A stretch of 64,000 bases of DNA, from NCBI GenBank assembly GCA_947258705.1, contig CAMYJA010000002.1, positions 267,880 to 331,879 of the forward strand, read 5' to 3'. Positions 29,228-37,594 of the stretch are shown here, one piece after another. The position numbers were made by a program, and so were the translations under genes. Origin of the DNA: an uncultured Hyphomicrobiaceae bacterium. GTDB lineage: Bacteria; Pseudomonadota; Alphaproteobacteria; Rhizobiales; CAMYJA01. Under the pieces are notes generated by a model. That model saw only the letters and a list, made by a program, of their open reading frames with translations, searched no databases and was not told where the DNA came from. The number at the start of each line of letters is the position of its first letter. The stretch's first letter is position 1.

Positions 29228-30004
29228 ATGCTCAAGGTTCGCGTCATACCCTGCCTCGATGTCAAGGACGGCCGGGTCGTGAAGGGGGTCAATTTCGTCG
29301 ATCTCGTCGATGCCGGCGATCCGGTTGAGGCGGCCATGGCCTATGACGCGGCAGGGGCGGACGAGCTCTGTTTTCTCGACATCACCGCAAGCCATGAAAA
29401 ACGCGACATCATTTTCGATGTGGTCAGCGCCACCGCTGAACACTGCTTCATGCCGCTTACGGTCGGCGGCGGCGTACGCACCGTCGAGGACATCCGGGCG
29501 CTGCTCGAAGCGGGCGCGGACAAGGTTTCGATCATGACGGCGGCCGTGAACAACCGGGACTTCGTGCGCGAGGCGGCGGAGAAGTTCGGTGCCCAGTGCA
29601 TCGTCGTCGCCATCGACGCCAAGCGCGTCGAGGATGAGGGCGGTGCCGGTCATTGGGAGGTCTTCACTCATGGCGGCCGCACTCCCACAGGCATCGACGC
29701 GGTCGAATACGCCAAGGAGGTCGTGGCGCTCGGCGCGGGTGAAATCCTTCTTACATCCATGGACCGGGACGGCACCCGGGACGGGTTTGATCTTGAGCTC
29801 ACGCGTGCGATTGCCGATGCGGTTGCGGTTCCGGTCATTGCGAGCGGCGGCGTCGGCACGCTCGATCATCTCGTCGAAGGCGCCAGGGAAGGGGGCGCAA
29901 GCGCCGTTCTGGCGGCGTCCATTTTTCATTTCGGGGACTATTCTATCGAACAGGCCAAGCGCTATATGGACGAGCATGGCGTCGCGGTCAGGCTCGATTA
30001 TTGA
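29228..30004 (+). CDS. hisF: Imidazole glycerol phosphate synthase, cyclase subunit
   Basis: The cyclase half of IGP synthase. The ATG at 29228 gives [20 protein letters not shown] and 258 residues. The catalytic aspartates lie in CLDVKDG and [13 protein letters not shown]. An upstream in-frame start within hisA is rejected on family length. Confidence 0.96.
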   Translation: MLKVRVIPCLDVKDGRVVKGVNFVDLVDAGDPVEAAMAYDAAGADELCFLDITASHEKRDIIFDVVSATAEHCFMPLTVGGGVRTVEDIRALLEAGADKVSIMTAAVNNRDFVREAAEKFGAQCIVVAIDAKRVEDEGGAGHWEVFTHGGRTPTGIDAVEYAKEVVALGAGEILLTSMDRDGTRDGFDLELTRAIADAVAVPVIASGGVGTLDHLVEGAREGGASAVLAASIFHFGDYSIEQAKRYMDEHGVAVRLDY

Positions 30005-30085
30005 GACGGATTTTCATCCCGGCATTCAAACCGCAAGGACCGGGACCGCTAAACGGACTATGATCGTCAAATCGGGAGTTTGACC

Positions 30086-30403
30086 ATGAATGATGATGTA
30101 CTCAGCCGCCTCGCCGAAACCATTGCTCAGCGGCGTCATCAGGCGGCCGACAAATCCTACACGAAAACGCTGCTCGATAGCGGGCCCGAGGGATGCGCGA
30201 AAAAGCTTGGCGAAGAAGCGGCGGAAGTTATTATTGCCGGGGTAGGTCAGGATCAGGCAGCGCTCAAGTCGGAGGCGGCCGATCTCCTCTACCATCTGCT
30301 CGTTCTGCTCGAATCCCGCGATGTCGCGTTTGCGGAAGTGACGGCGGTTCTTGAAAAGCGCATGGGCGTTTCGGGGCTCGACGAAAAGGCGGGCCGTGGA
30401 TAG
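30086..30403 (+). CDS. hisE: Phosphoribosyl-ATP pyrophosphohydrolase
   Basis: Second step of histidine synthesis. The ATG at 30086 gives 105 residues. The MazG-like helices carry [20 protein letters not shown] and [10 protein letters not shown] with the metal-binding acidic residues. hisI and hisG are not in this window. Confidence 0.94.
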   Translation: MNDDVLSRLAETIAQRRHQAADKSYTKTLLDSGPEGCAKKLGEEAAEVIIAGVGQDQAALKSEAADLLYHLLVLLESRDVAFAEVTAVLEKRMGVSGLDEKAGRG

Positions 30404-30426
30404 GGCTTCAACGGAGTTTTAGAAAC

Positions 30427-31410
30427 ATGTCTGTAGTCGATCTCGGCGGTGAGCGGCCTGAGCGTGGTGGCGGGACAGGCGGTTCGCTCTTCCAGCGTTT
30501 TAACCGGGACGAGTGGTCGCGGCTAAGGGCCGGCACGCCCATGACCCTCGACGAGCTCGACGTCAAGCAGCTTTCCGGTATCAACGAGCGGCTTTCGATC
30601 AAGGAAGTCGAGGATATTTATCTGCCGCTGTCGCGCCTTCTCAATCTCCATGTCGCCGCCTCGCAGGAGCTGCATGCGGTTACATCCAGGTTCCTGGGAA
30701 CCGAACAAAACAAAATGCCGTTCATTCTCGGGATTGCCGGCAGTGTCGCCGTCGGCAAGAGCACCACTGCGCGCGTTCTTCAGGCGCTGCTCGCCCGCTG
30801 GCCCAACCATCCGCGCGTCGGACTGGTTCCGACAGATGGATTTCTGCTGCCCAATCTCGAACTCGAAGCGCGCGGCCTTATGAAGCGCAAGGGATTCCCC
30901 GAAAGTTTCGATACGGCGCGCCTGATCAACTTCGTTGCCGACGTTAAAGCCGGGAAGCCGAGGGTCGAGGCGCCGGTCTACTCGCATTTTTTCTACGATA
31001 TCATGCCGGGTCAGAACATCATGGTCGATGCACCGGATATTTTGATCATCGAGGGATTGAACGTATTGCAGCGCGGCCGGGTCGTGAAGGACGGCCAGGC
31101 GGTGCCTTACGTCTCCGATTATTTCGATTTTTCCATCTATATCGATGCCGATGCGAAGATCATCGAACAATGGTACCTCGAGCGTTTCATGCGCCTGCGC
31201 GAGACAGCGTTCCGCGATCCGGCCGCCTATTTTCACCGCTATGCGAAATTGCGCGAGGACAAGGCGATGGAAAAAGCAACGTCGATCTGGCGGGAGATCA
31301 ATCTCGTTAATCTCGAAGAGAATATCTGCACGACCCGCGAACGGGCGGACCTCATTCTGCACAAGGCGGCCAATCACCGCGTCGACGCGACCTTGCTACG
31401 CAAGCTCTGA
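30427..31410 (+). CDS. coaA: Pantothenate kinase, type I
   Basis: First committed step of coenzyme A synthesis. The protein has 327 residues. The P-loop is [18 protein letters not shown], and [20 protein letters not shown] and [13 protein letters not shown] match the type I family. It closes the his operon segment. A 667-base gene-free region follows. Confidence 0.95.
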   Translation: MSVVDLGGERPERGGGTGGSLFQRFNRDEWSRLRAGTPMTLDELDVKQLSGINERLSIKEVEDIYLPLSRLLNLHVAASQELHAVTSRFLGTEQNKMPFILGIAGSVAVGKSTTARVLQALLARWPNHPRVGLVPTDGFLLPNLELEARGLMKRKGFPESFDTARLINFVADVKAGKPRVEAPVYSHFFYDIMPGQNIMVDAPDILIIEGLNVLQRGRVVKDGQAVPYVSDYFDFSIYIDADAKIIEQWYLERFMRLRETAFRDPAAYFHRYAKLREDKAMEKATSIWREINLVNLEENICTTRERADLILHKAANHRVDATLLRKL

Positions 31411-31767
31411 AGAGGGCGCTTCCTTTATTTTACCTCACGGCCAATTCCGCATTTTATTGAGTGACGCCGACTGGAACGCGTTCGACCTATATGACTATGC
31501 CGCTGCCATCGTCATGGTCTCACGCTACCCCAGCGGCGGGCGGTGTCCTCGCTGGTGTTGAGTTGATCTCTGTTTTGCCTCACGTGCTATTCACCGCTTC
31601 GCGGCGGCACTCCGGCGGGGCGGGCCTAAGGCCCGGTATTGCCTACCGAGGCTTTAGTAGTCTTATCCGATTTATTTATGCGGCGCGGTTGATGCTTCTT
31701 GAGAGGCGGGACTGCCTCATCTTCCGATCTCTTTTCTGCGATCAGTTTGTCCGTGCAATTATATTCA
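31411..31767. other. Gene-free region after coaA
   Basis: This is the first part of the 667-base spacer between coaA and the phasin-like gene. It is GC-rich with small hairpins (for example CCAGCGGCGGGCGGTGTCCTCGCTGG). No reading frame here shows recognisable similarity. It grades into a REP-type element. Confidence 0.5.
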
Positions 31768-31915
31768 ACCTCATGGTGAGGAGGCGTAGTCACTTAGTGA
31801 CAAACGCCGTCTCGAACCATGAGCGACCAATGAGCTGACTACGTTCGCTGCTCCATCCTTCGAGACGCTCGCCCGCCACTCAGTGGCTGGCTCGCCCTCA
31901 GGATGAGGCCGGGTT
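31768..31915. repeat. REP-type double hairpin, copy 2
   Basis: AACCTCATGGTGAGGAGGCG pairs with CGCCGTCTCGAACCATGAG, and CCATCCTTCGAGACGCTCGC pairs with the downstream CCTCAGGATGAGG. The loops carry the extra palindromes GTCACTTAGTGAC and GCCACTCAGTGGC, which copy 1 lacks and which resemble the arsM-tail repeat unit. Confidence 0.75.
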
Positions 31916-31940
31916 TGTGCTTCCTATTTGTACTGATCAG

Positions 31941-32080
31941 GGCTGATCTTGTTTCCCCGATCAGCTTGTCCTTGCTTACAGACATCAGGTGTCTGTTCCG
32001 CCGGGCTGATCTTGTTTCCCCGATCAGCTTGTCCTTGCTCACAGACATCAGGTGTCTGTTCCGCCGGGCTGATCTTGTCA
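31941..32080. repeat. 63-nt tandem repeat, two full copies plus part
   Basis: Units start GGGCTGATCTTG at 31941, 32004 and 32067. The first two are near-identical over 63 bases (one T/C difference). Each contains two hairpins: GCTGATC facing GATCAGC, and ACAGACATCAGGTGTCTGT. The third copy breaks off at the stop codon of the adjacent minus-strand gene. Confidence 0.85.
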
Positions 32081-32818
32081 GCGCTTGTTTCTTGCCGGCT
32101 TGGAGATTTCTTTCTGGCTTCGCAACATTGTCAGCATCATATCGGTGAGCATGGCCTGGTGGCGCAGCATGTTTGCAATCGGTGAGAATTTGACAGCCGA
32201 TTCATAAATCTGGATTTGCTTCTCCACCGTACTGGAAATGATGTTTTCAATGTCCATGTCGGGCATTTGCGCGCTGAAAATATTGCCATTGGTGTAATCC
32301 GTGAAATCACCGAAGGGATTGGCGAACAGGCTGGCTGCTGCGGCTTCGGCATCGGCGGCGGCGCGCTTGCCCGGCGCCATGCGTGTATTAACGGTCTTTT
32401 TGGCGCGCGATTTCTTAGGGGCCGACCGGCTCGCTGCGGCGGTTCTTGTGGTCACCCGGGGTTTTGCCCGGGCCTTCGCCGGCGCCTTTTTCCTGGTGCC
32501 GCGACTTGCGGGTTTGGCCTTGCGTGTTGCGACTTTCTTGCGCGCGCTCGCACGAGCGGGCTTTTTGCGCGCGGCCGGGGCTTTTTTCTTCGTCCCGGTT
32601 TTTCGAGCCGCACCGGTTCTCGATCGCCCCGGGCTCGCGGCTTTCAATTTTTCGCGAAGGCGGCGGATTGCCGACGGATCCTCGATGCCGGCGGTCTTGA
32701 TTGCCGTCGTCGGTTTCATGGAGGGATCTTTTGCGATCAGCGCCTTGATTTTCTTGAGAAGTTTTTCGTCGTCAATACCGGACCCCTTGGGCCGGCCGCG
32801 CGTTGATTTGGTTGCCAT
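32078..32818 (-). CDS. Histone-H1-like/AT-hook and phasin-like chimeric protein
   Basis: The protein has 246 residues in three parts. Residues 1-60 hold an AT-hook-like RGRPKGSG and a helical segment. Residues about 65-155 are a low-complexity Lys/Ala/Arg/Pro histone-H1-like tail (KKKAPAARKKPARASARKK). Residues about 160-246 resemble phasin or granule-associated segments, with SLFANPFGDFTDY and YESAVKFSPIANMLRHQAML. It could bind DNA and a granule or membrane partner. Functional assignment is inference only. Confidence 0.6.
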   Translation of the reverse strand: MATKSTRGRPKGSGIDDEKLLKKIKALIAKDPSMKPTTAIKTAGIEDPSAIRRLREKLKAASPGRSRTGAARKTGTKKKAPAARKKPARASARKKVATRKAKPASRGTRKKAPAKARAKPRVTTRTAAASRSAPKKSRAKKTVNTRMAPGKRAAADAEAAAASLFANPFGDFTDYTNGNIFSAQMPDMDIENIISSTVEKQIQIYESAVKFSPIANMLRHQAMLTDMMLTMLRSQKEISKPARNKR

Positions 32819-32837
32819 GTTTTTTCTCCGGGGATGG

Positions 32838-32879
32838 GTGTCTCGACCGCGAGGCCTCGACCTCGAGGTCTCGACCTTT
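32838..32879. repeat. 14-nt repeat array upstream of the phasin-like gene
   Basis: Three units of period 14 (TCTCGACCGCGAGG, CCTCGACCTCGAGG, TCTCGACCTTTG) lie 20 to 60 bases upstream of the start codon. The rest of the 259-base gap (32880-33077) shows nothing recognisable. Confidence 0.65.
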
Positions 32880-33077
32880 GTGAATAATGCCGATTCTCCC
32901 GATCTGGTTCCAGCGGAAACGGTCTCATGGCCGCGTCATTGTGACTCACAATTGGGCGTATGCTGCCGATTTCACGGTCCGCGGACGGTTTTAATCTCCG
33001 CTGTGGCAAAATTGTATCAGACTTTTTACATCTCGGGGGAGAAAAAAACCGATCGGCAAACCGACCGACATGCCGGC

Positions 33078-34073
33078 CTAGCCGATACCCTCCCCGGCGG
33101 CGAGGGCCGCCAATGTTGCTTCCGGCCGGGCGCCCATGTGCGAAATGATTTCAGCTGCCGCGAGGGAGGCAAGGCGGCCGCAAGTGTCGAGTGGTTTGTC
33201 GTTGGCGTATCCGTGGAGAAAACCCGCGGCGAAAAGATCGCCCGCGCCTGTCGTGTCGACCACCTTCGCGACCGGATAAGCATCGACGGCAATCTTCTCG
33301 TCGCCCGCCAAGATCAGCGATCCGGCAGCGCCCCTGGTGATGACCGCCAGCCGGCAATCGTTGTCGACACGGCCACAGGCATCATCGAAACTTCCTGTCT
33401 CGTACAGGCTGCATATTTCCTCCTCATTGGCGAAGAGGAGGTCGACGCCGTTCCTGATGAGGTCGAGAAATTCATCGCGGTGACGGTCGACGCAAAAGGC
33501 GTCCGACAGGCTCAATGCGACCTGCCTTCCGGCGGCGGCGGCTATTTTCGAGGCTTGATGAAAGGCCGCCTTGGCTTCGGGCCGGTCAAATAGATATCCC
33601 TCAAGATAGGTGATCTTCGCGGCCTGGATGACGGCGGGGTCGATGGCGCCATGATCGAGTTCGGGGCTGACGCCGAGATAAGTGTTCATTGTGCGCTCGC
33701 CATCGGGGGTTACAAGCACCAGGGACCTGGCTGTGGGCAGACCGCCGTTTGCGCGCTCGGTCCGGTAGGTCACGCCTATGGCGCCGAGATCATGTGAAAA
33801 TATGCGGCCGAATTCGTCGTCGCTTACCTTGCCGATAAAGGCTGTGTCGCCGCCGAAGGAGGCAATGCCTGCGCATGTGTTGGCTGCGGAGCCCCCCGAG
33901 ACTTCAATGGCCGTGCCCATGGCGTTGTAAAGCTTGTCGATTTCATCGGCTTCGATTAGCTGCATGTGTCCTTTCGACAAGTCGTGGCTGTCGAGAAAAG
34001 CGTCGTCGCAACGGCCTATGATGTCGACAATGGCATTGCCTATGCCGACAGTATCGAAACTTGCTTCGGACAT
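33078..34073 (-). CDS. PfkB-family sugar/adenosine kinase
   Basis: Ribokinase-family kinase of 331 residues. GGSAANTCAGIASFGGDTAF near residue 60 and DTTGAGDLFAAGFLHG near residue 280 are the two PfkB signatures; the second supplies the catalytic aspartate and anion hole. Alphaproteobacterial homologues are often called adenosine kinase; the substrate is not proven here. It lies downstream of cysG by 42 bases on the same strand and may be co-transcribed with it. Confidence 0.88.
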   Translation of the reverse strand: MSEASFDTVGIGNAIVDIIGRCDDAFLDSHDLSKGHMQLIEADEIDKLYNAMGTAIEVSGGSAANTCAGIASFGGDTAFIGKVSDDEFGRIFSHDLGAIGVTYRTERANGGLPTARSLVLVTPDGERTMNTYLGVSPELDHGAIDPAVIQAAKITYLEGYLFDRPEAKAAFHQASKIAAAAGRQVALSLSDAFCVDRHRDEFLDLIRNGVDLLFANEEEICSLYETGSFDDACGRVDNDCRLAVITRGAAGSLILAGDEKIAVDAYPVAKVVDTTGAGDLFAAGFLHGYANDKPLDTCGRLASLAAAEIISHMGARPEATLAALAAGEGIG

Positions 34074-34115
34074 GGTCGATTTATCTCCCCGGTCTAAATC
34101 TGGTGATTATTCGGT

Positions 34116-35561
34116 TTACGGACGGATTGTTTCCTTGGAATGGGTCTTGGCGATGGTGCGCTCGCGCTTTTCTGGCCGGTACCAGTTCAGCTTGTCTCTC
34201 AGCGATACGACGGTGCCGATGATGATCATGGCGGGCCCGGCCAACTCCGTGGCCGCGACCTTTTTGGCGAGATCAGAGAGAGCGCCGGCAACGACATGCT
34301 GATCGCTGCGCGTGCCTTTGAATACAGCCGCCGCCGGCAGATCCGGGTCGGCGCCGCGGCGGATGAATTCGCCGAGGAGTTCGGGCAGGTGCGTGAGCCC
34401 CATATAGATGCAGACGGTCTGGGAAGGCTGAACCAGCGTTTCCCAGTCGAGATCGAAGCGGCCGTCCTTGCCGTGGCCGGTAACGAAGATACAGGCCTGC
34501 GCATGTTCGCGATGGGTCAGCGGGATGCCCGCATATGAGGCGCAGCCGGATGCGGCGGTGACGCCGGGGACAACCTGAAACCTGATGCCTTCATCGGCGA
34601 GCTTCTCGATCTCCTCGCCGCCGCGGCCGAAGATGAAGGGATCGCCGCCCTTGAGCCTCAGGACGCGCTTGCCGTCGCGGGCGTGCTTGACCAGCCATTC
34701 GCTGATCTCTTCCTGGGGAACGCTATGTTCCTTCGGCAGCTTGCCGACATAGACCCGTTCTGCGTCGCGCCGGACGAGGTTGAGAATTCCGTCGCCGACC
34801 AGGCGGTCATAAAGAACGATGTCGGCGCGCTGCATCAGCCTCAGGGCGCGGAATGTGAGAAGGTCGGGATCGCCGGGGCCGGCGCCAACCAGATAGACTT
34901 CGCCGGCGCCGTGCCTGGGCGTCCCTTCCGCATAGGCCGCGAGCTCCAGGTTCATCTCCTCGACCGCGTCTTTTTCATGTCCCTTGAGAACATGATCGAA
35001 GACGGCGCCATCCATAACCTGCTCCCAGAAGCGCCGCCTGAGGGCGCCATCCTTGATGCGGTCCATCACCTCCGTGCGGTAACGGCCGAGGAAATCGGCA
35101 AACTGGCCATAGGCGGCGGGCAGCATGGTTTCCAGACGGGCCTTGATCATGCGGCCGAGAATGGGAGAGGTCCCGGCGGTCGAAATGCCGACAACGAGGG
35201 GGGCGCGATCCAGGATCGAGGGGGTTATGAAATCGCAGAGAGCGGGATTGTCGGCGACATTGATCGGTACCGAGGCAGCTCTTGCCAGGCCGTGGACGTG
35301 CTCGATCACGGCCTCGTCCTCGGATGTCGAATAGGCGAGGACCGCGTCCTTGAAATGCTCAGCTGAAAGCGGCTCGGTGGCATGCTCGAATTTTTCATCC
35401 AGCTTGAGTTTGTCGAATTCATCGCTCAGCTCGTCCGCGAACAGCAATACATTCGCGCCCGCGCGCAATGCCATATCCGTTCGGCGCGCGCCCAGAGTTT
35501 CGCCACCGACGATGATGATCGGCTTGTTTTTGACGTCGAAAAAAATCGGCAGATGGTCCAT
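34116..35561 (-). CDS. cysG: Siroheme synthase CysG (dehydrogenase/ferrochelatase plus uroporphyrinogen-III methyltransferase)
   Basis: Makes siroheme from uroporphyrinogen III. The protein has 481 residues. The N-terminal Met8-like part (1-210) has IIVGGETLGARRTDMALRAG where most homologues have a GGGxVAxRK nucleotide motif. The C-terminal methyltransferase (215-465) has VYLVGAGPGDPDLLTFRALR, LKGGDPFIFGRGGEE and GVTAASGCASYAGIPLTHR. Placement beside dsrAB suggests supply of the siroheme cofactor of sulfite reductase. Confidence 0.95.
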   Translation of the reverse strand: MDHLPIFFDVKNKPIIIVGGETLGARRTDMALRAGANVLLFADELSDEFDKLKLDEKFEHATEPLSAEHFKDAVLAYSTSEDEAVIEHVHGLARAASVPINVADNPALCDFITPSILDRAPLVVGISTAGTSPILGRMIKARLETMLPAAYGQFADFLGRYRTEVMDRIKDGALRRRFWEQVMDGAVFDHVLKGHEKDAVEEMNLELAAYAEGTPRHGAGEVYLVGAGPGDPDLLTFRALRLMQRADIVLYDRLVGDGILNLVRRDAERVYVGKLPKEHSVPQEEISEWLVKHARDGKRVLRLKGGDPFIFGRGGEEIEKLADEGIRFQVVPGVTAASGCASYAGIPLTHREHAQACIFVTGHGKDGRFDLDWETLVQPSQTVCIYMGLTHLPELLGEFIRRGADPDLPAAAVFKGTRSDQHVVAGALSDLAKKVAATELAGPAMIIIGTVVSLRDKLNWYRPEKRERTIAKTHSKETIRP

Positions 35562-35600
35562 AAATATTTCCGGTCGCTTCTTGGGACTTTCTAGGCCCGA

Positions 35601-35816
35601 TTAATCTTCAATGTGCGCGTTTGCCCATTCGGTCATGCACTCGGACCAGTTTTTGGCGGTTGCGGGATCGAGGTCGAGCTGGGTGATGCGCGTGCCCTCC
35701 CTGATGGTGACGCGCATCAAATGCATGCCGCTTTCAAACGCGAGATCCTCGAGCTTGATCATTTTGTTGTAGGGCGCGTCGAGAACCTTCAGTTCGGTTT
35801 TTTCTCCGTCACTCAT
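35601..35816 (-). CDS. Small conserved-looking protein A of the cysG module
   Basis: 71 residues, not recognised with certainty. It starts MSDGEKTELKVLDAPYNKMI and ends TAKNWSECMTEWANAHIED. It is acidic, with no signal or membrane segment and a single cysteine near the C-terminus. It overlaps the upstream small gene by 4 bases and precedes cysG by 39, so all three are probably one transcript. A role in siroheme or sulfite-reductase maturation is speculation from context. Confidence 0.75.
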   Translation of the reverse strand: MSDGEKTELKVLDAPYNKMIKLEDLAFESGMHLMRVTIREGTRITQLDLDPATAKNWSECMTEWANAHIED

Positions 35817-36037
35817 TTTTTCTCTCCGCCGCCGCGCTTGGCTTCCTCGCCGGCCCAGTAAAATGCGGTTTCAAGCCTGATCTCCCAATTACGGCGGGGC
35901 GTATCCTGAAAGTCCGGTTTGATATCGAACTCGAGGAACATTTCCCCGTCGCGCGCCGCCTGGCGCACAAGCTCCTCCAGCTCCTTGAAGGACTGGACGT
36001 GCGGGTTGCGGATGACCAATTCACTTACCTGAACCAT
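35813..36037 (-). CDS. Small conserved-looking protein B of the cysG module
   Basis: 74 residues, not recognised. It starts MVQVSELVIRNPHVQSFKEL, with FLEFDIKPDFQDTPRRNWEI in the middle and a basic, glycine-rich tail. It has no cysteine and is predicted cytoplasmic. Coupled to protein A by a 4-base stop-start overlap, it lies 27 bases downstream of the dioxygenase gene. Its pairing with A suggests a two-protein unit. Confidence 0.75.
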   Translation of the reverse strand: MVQVSELVIRNPHVQSFKELEELVRQAARDGEMFLEFDIKPDFQDTPRRNWEIRLETAFYWAGEEAKRGGGEKK

Positions 36038-36064
36038 TTTCTTCCCTTTTCGATGTTCGTGCTT

Positions 36065-37045
36065 TTAAATGCCTGTTGTCGTCACGCGTTCAAAATAACG
36101 CGCCCTATATATAAGGCGTTGCGAATTTTCCTCCATGTCGCCGTCGAATCCCGTGCGGTTATGGAGTACATTATTGCATATGACGCCCTGGCCCGCCGAC
36201 AGACGATAGCGGATGATCAGCGGGTCGTCGGATAGAATTTCGCCCAGCCTTCGTACGGCAGCCGCGGTCAGCTCGTCATCCTTCCAGATAATATTTCTTG
36301 TGCGGGCCGTAAAGCGCATGGTCAGGCAGCCGTCGCCGCCCAGGAAAAATACCGGGCCCGTATTGGCCGGACGCACCATGCCGTCGGGCTCGCGGTTTTC
36401 CGGAATGGTCATGGCTTCGGGGTGCATCAGCGCCTCGACGAATTCAGGATTTTCATCGCGAAGACGTATATAGGCGATCTCTGGATCGAGATAGGCGTTT
36501 TCGCCGCCCACCGCCGCAGGCCGGACGCAATGCATGACCATGGCGCGGATGGCGCGTTCCGGCCCGTGATAATTGTAATATCCGTCCGTGTGCCAGCTCA
36601 GGCGCCTTTTCGTATAGGGGATGTATCCGGCCTGGGCCGTGGCGTTCGTGACCTCGAGGGCGACGATACCGTCGTCACCGGCGGATCTGTGGGCTTCGGT
36701 TGTGACGAGGCCGAAGCGCCGCGCAAAGGCCTGCAGTGTCCGGCGCATGGCATCGGGATCGCCTTCGCTCCCCGCACCGCCATCTCCCTCAGCGCTGTCC
36801 AATTGATAGAATGACATGTTGGCTTTGGCGCAGTTCGTTCTTATCTGACCGATCGCGGCTGTGCCCGGTGCGCTCAGTTTTTCGACGGCAACCATCAAGT
36901 CACGCGCGTCGGTCGGGTAATGGGCGAGTTTATTTTCACGCCAAATCCGATATCGATCCGAATCGCGCAATAGGAAAATCTCGCTTCCCTGCGGGCCGGA
37001 AGAGCCAGCCGCCGCCATTGTCATATGTCCGCTCCGGTTATTCAT
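36065..37045 (-). CDS. TauD/TfdA-like Fe(II)/2-oxoglutarate-type dioxygenase
   Basis: The protein has 326 residues. The metal-binding HxD lies in LSWHTDGYYNYHGPERAIRA-type sequence (residues about 160-180) and the distal histidine in VICNNVLHNRTGFDGD, followed by RLIYRARYFERV with the usual co-substrate arginine. Such enzymes oxidise sulfonates, betaines or other small molecules; the substrate is unknown here. It is the first gene of the minus-strand unit leading to cysG and is divergent from dsrA, so both may share regulation. Confidence 0.85.
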   Translation of the reverse strand: MNNRSGHMTMAAAGSSGPQGSEIFLLRDSDRYRIWRENKLAHYPTDARDLMVAVEKLSAPGTAAIGQIRTNCAKANMSFYQLDSAEGDGGAGSEGDPDAMRRTLQAFARRFGLVTTEAHRSAGDDGIVALEVTNATAQAGYIPYTKRRLSWHTDGYYNYHGPERAIRAMVMHCVRPAAVGGENAYLDPEIAYIRLRDENPEFVEALMHPEAMTIPENREPDGMVRPANTGPVFFLGGDGCLTMRFTARTRNIIWKDDELTAAAVRRLGEILSDDPLIIRYRLSAGQGVICNNVLHNRTGFDGDMEENSQRLIYRARYFERVTTTGI

Positions 37046-37483
37046 AGTGTCACATTTGTGCTTTCATTCGACCGTTTTTCGGTGGAAAAATGGTTTCATT
37101 TGCGCCAAACGAAAATTCTCAAAATTTTGCCAGCGATGGTTACAGTTCTATAAACTATTGAAATATATATAAAAAAACTGGTTTCGAGGCTTTAAAGGCC
37201 TTTGTGCATAAAAAAATTTGAGGCCACAAGCATTTGAATATTTGAACATTCGCTTTTTTTGATATAAGTGTTATAAGACAAATGTGTTTCCCTCGCCAGC
37301 ATTGTGTGAGAAATGCTTTTTCCGTTTGCGGAATTCGACTATAGTTGAATTCCGAATGAGTATTCAGGGTCTTTCGTCGGTAAGCGAAGCTTTGTCGATG
37401 CGGGTTGAATGTTCGTTGCGGAAATAAAGCGTTTTGCAAGGTTAAACGAGGAAATCGCGGAATTCTATTGGGAGGATTCGGGA
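37046..37483. promoter_or_regulatory. dsr divergent promoter region with a 24-base palindrome
   Basis: Strongly AT-rich spacer between the dioxygenase and dsrA. Bases 37330-37353 form a near-perfect palindrome (GGAATTC, ten central bases containing ACTATAGT, then GAATTCC). GAAT and ATTC half-sites recur immediately after it (GAATGAGTATTC at 37354-37365). It looks like an operator for a dimeric repressor of the dsr locus. Another inverted repeat, GGCTTTAAAGGCC-like, lies near 37188. No transcription start can be fixed. Confidence 0.5.
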
Positions 37484-37594
37484 ATGGCAGAAAACAGCAA
37501 TAATATTGGGGGCGCGGATTCTTCAGGCGCCCAAGCTGCGCGATCTGCATCCTGGTCTGCTATTATGATCGGCGGAATGAAAAAAGGTAGTGAC

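Noticed and set aside
31768..32080. An insertion sequence remnant after coaA
   Set aside because: Only short palindromes and tandem repeats are present; no transposase fragment or terminal repeats of an IS could be read.
37333..37350. An exact SqrR-type operator
   Set aside because: The half-sites are ATTC and GAAT, but the spacing is 10 bases rather than the 8 I recall for that regulator, so only a generic operator is proposed.
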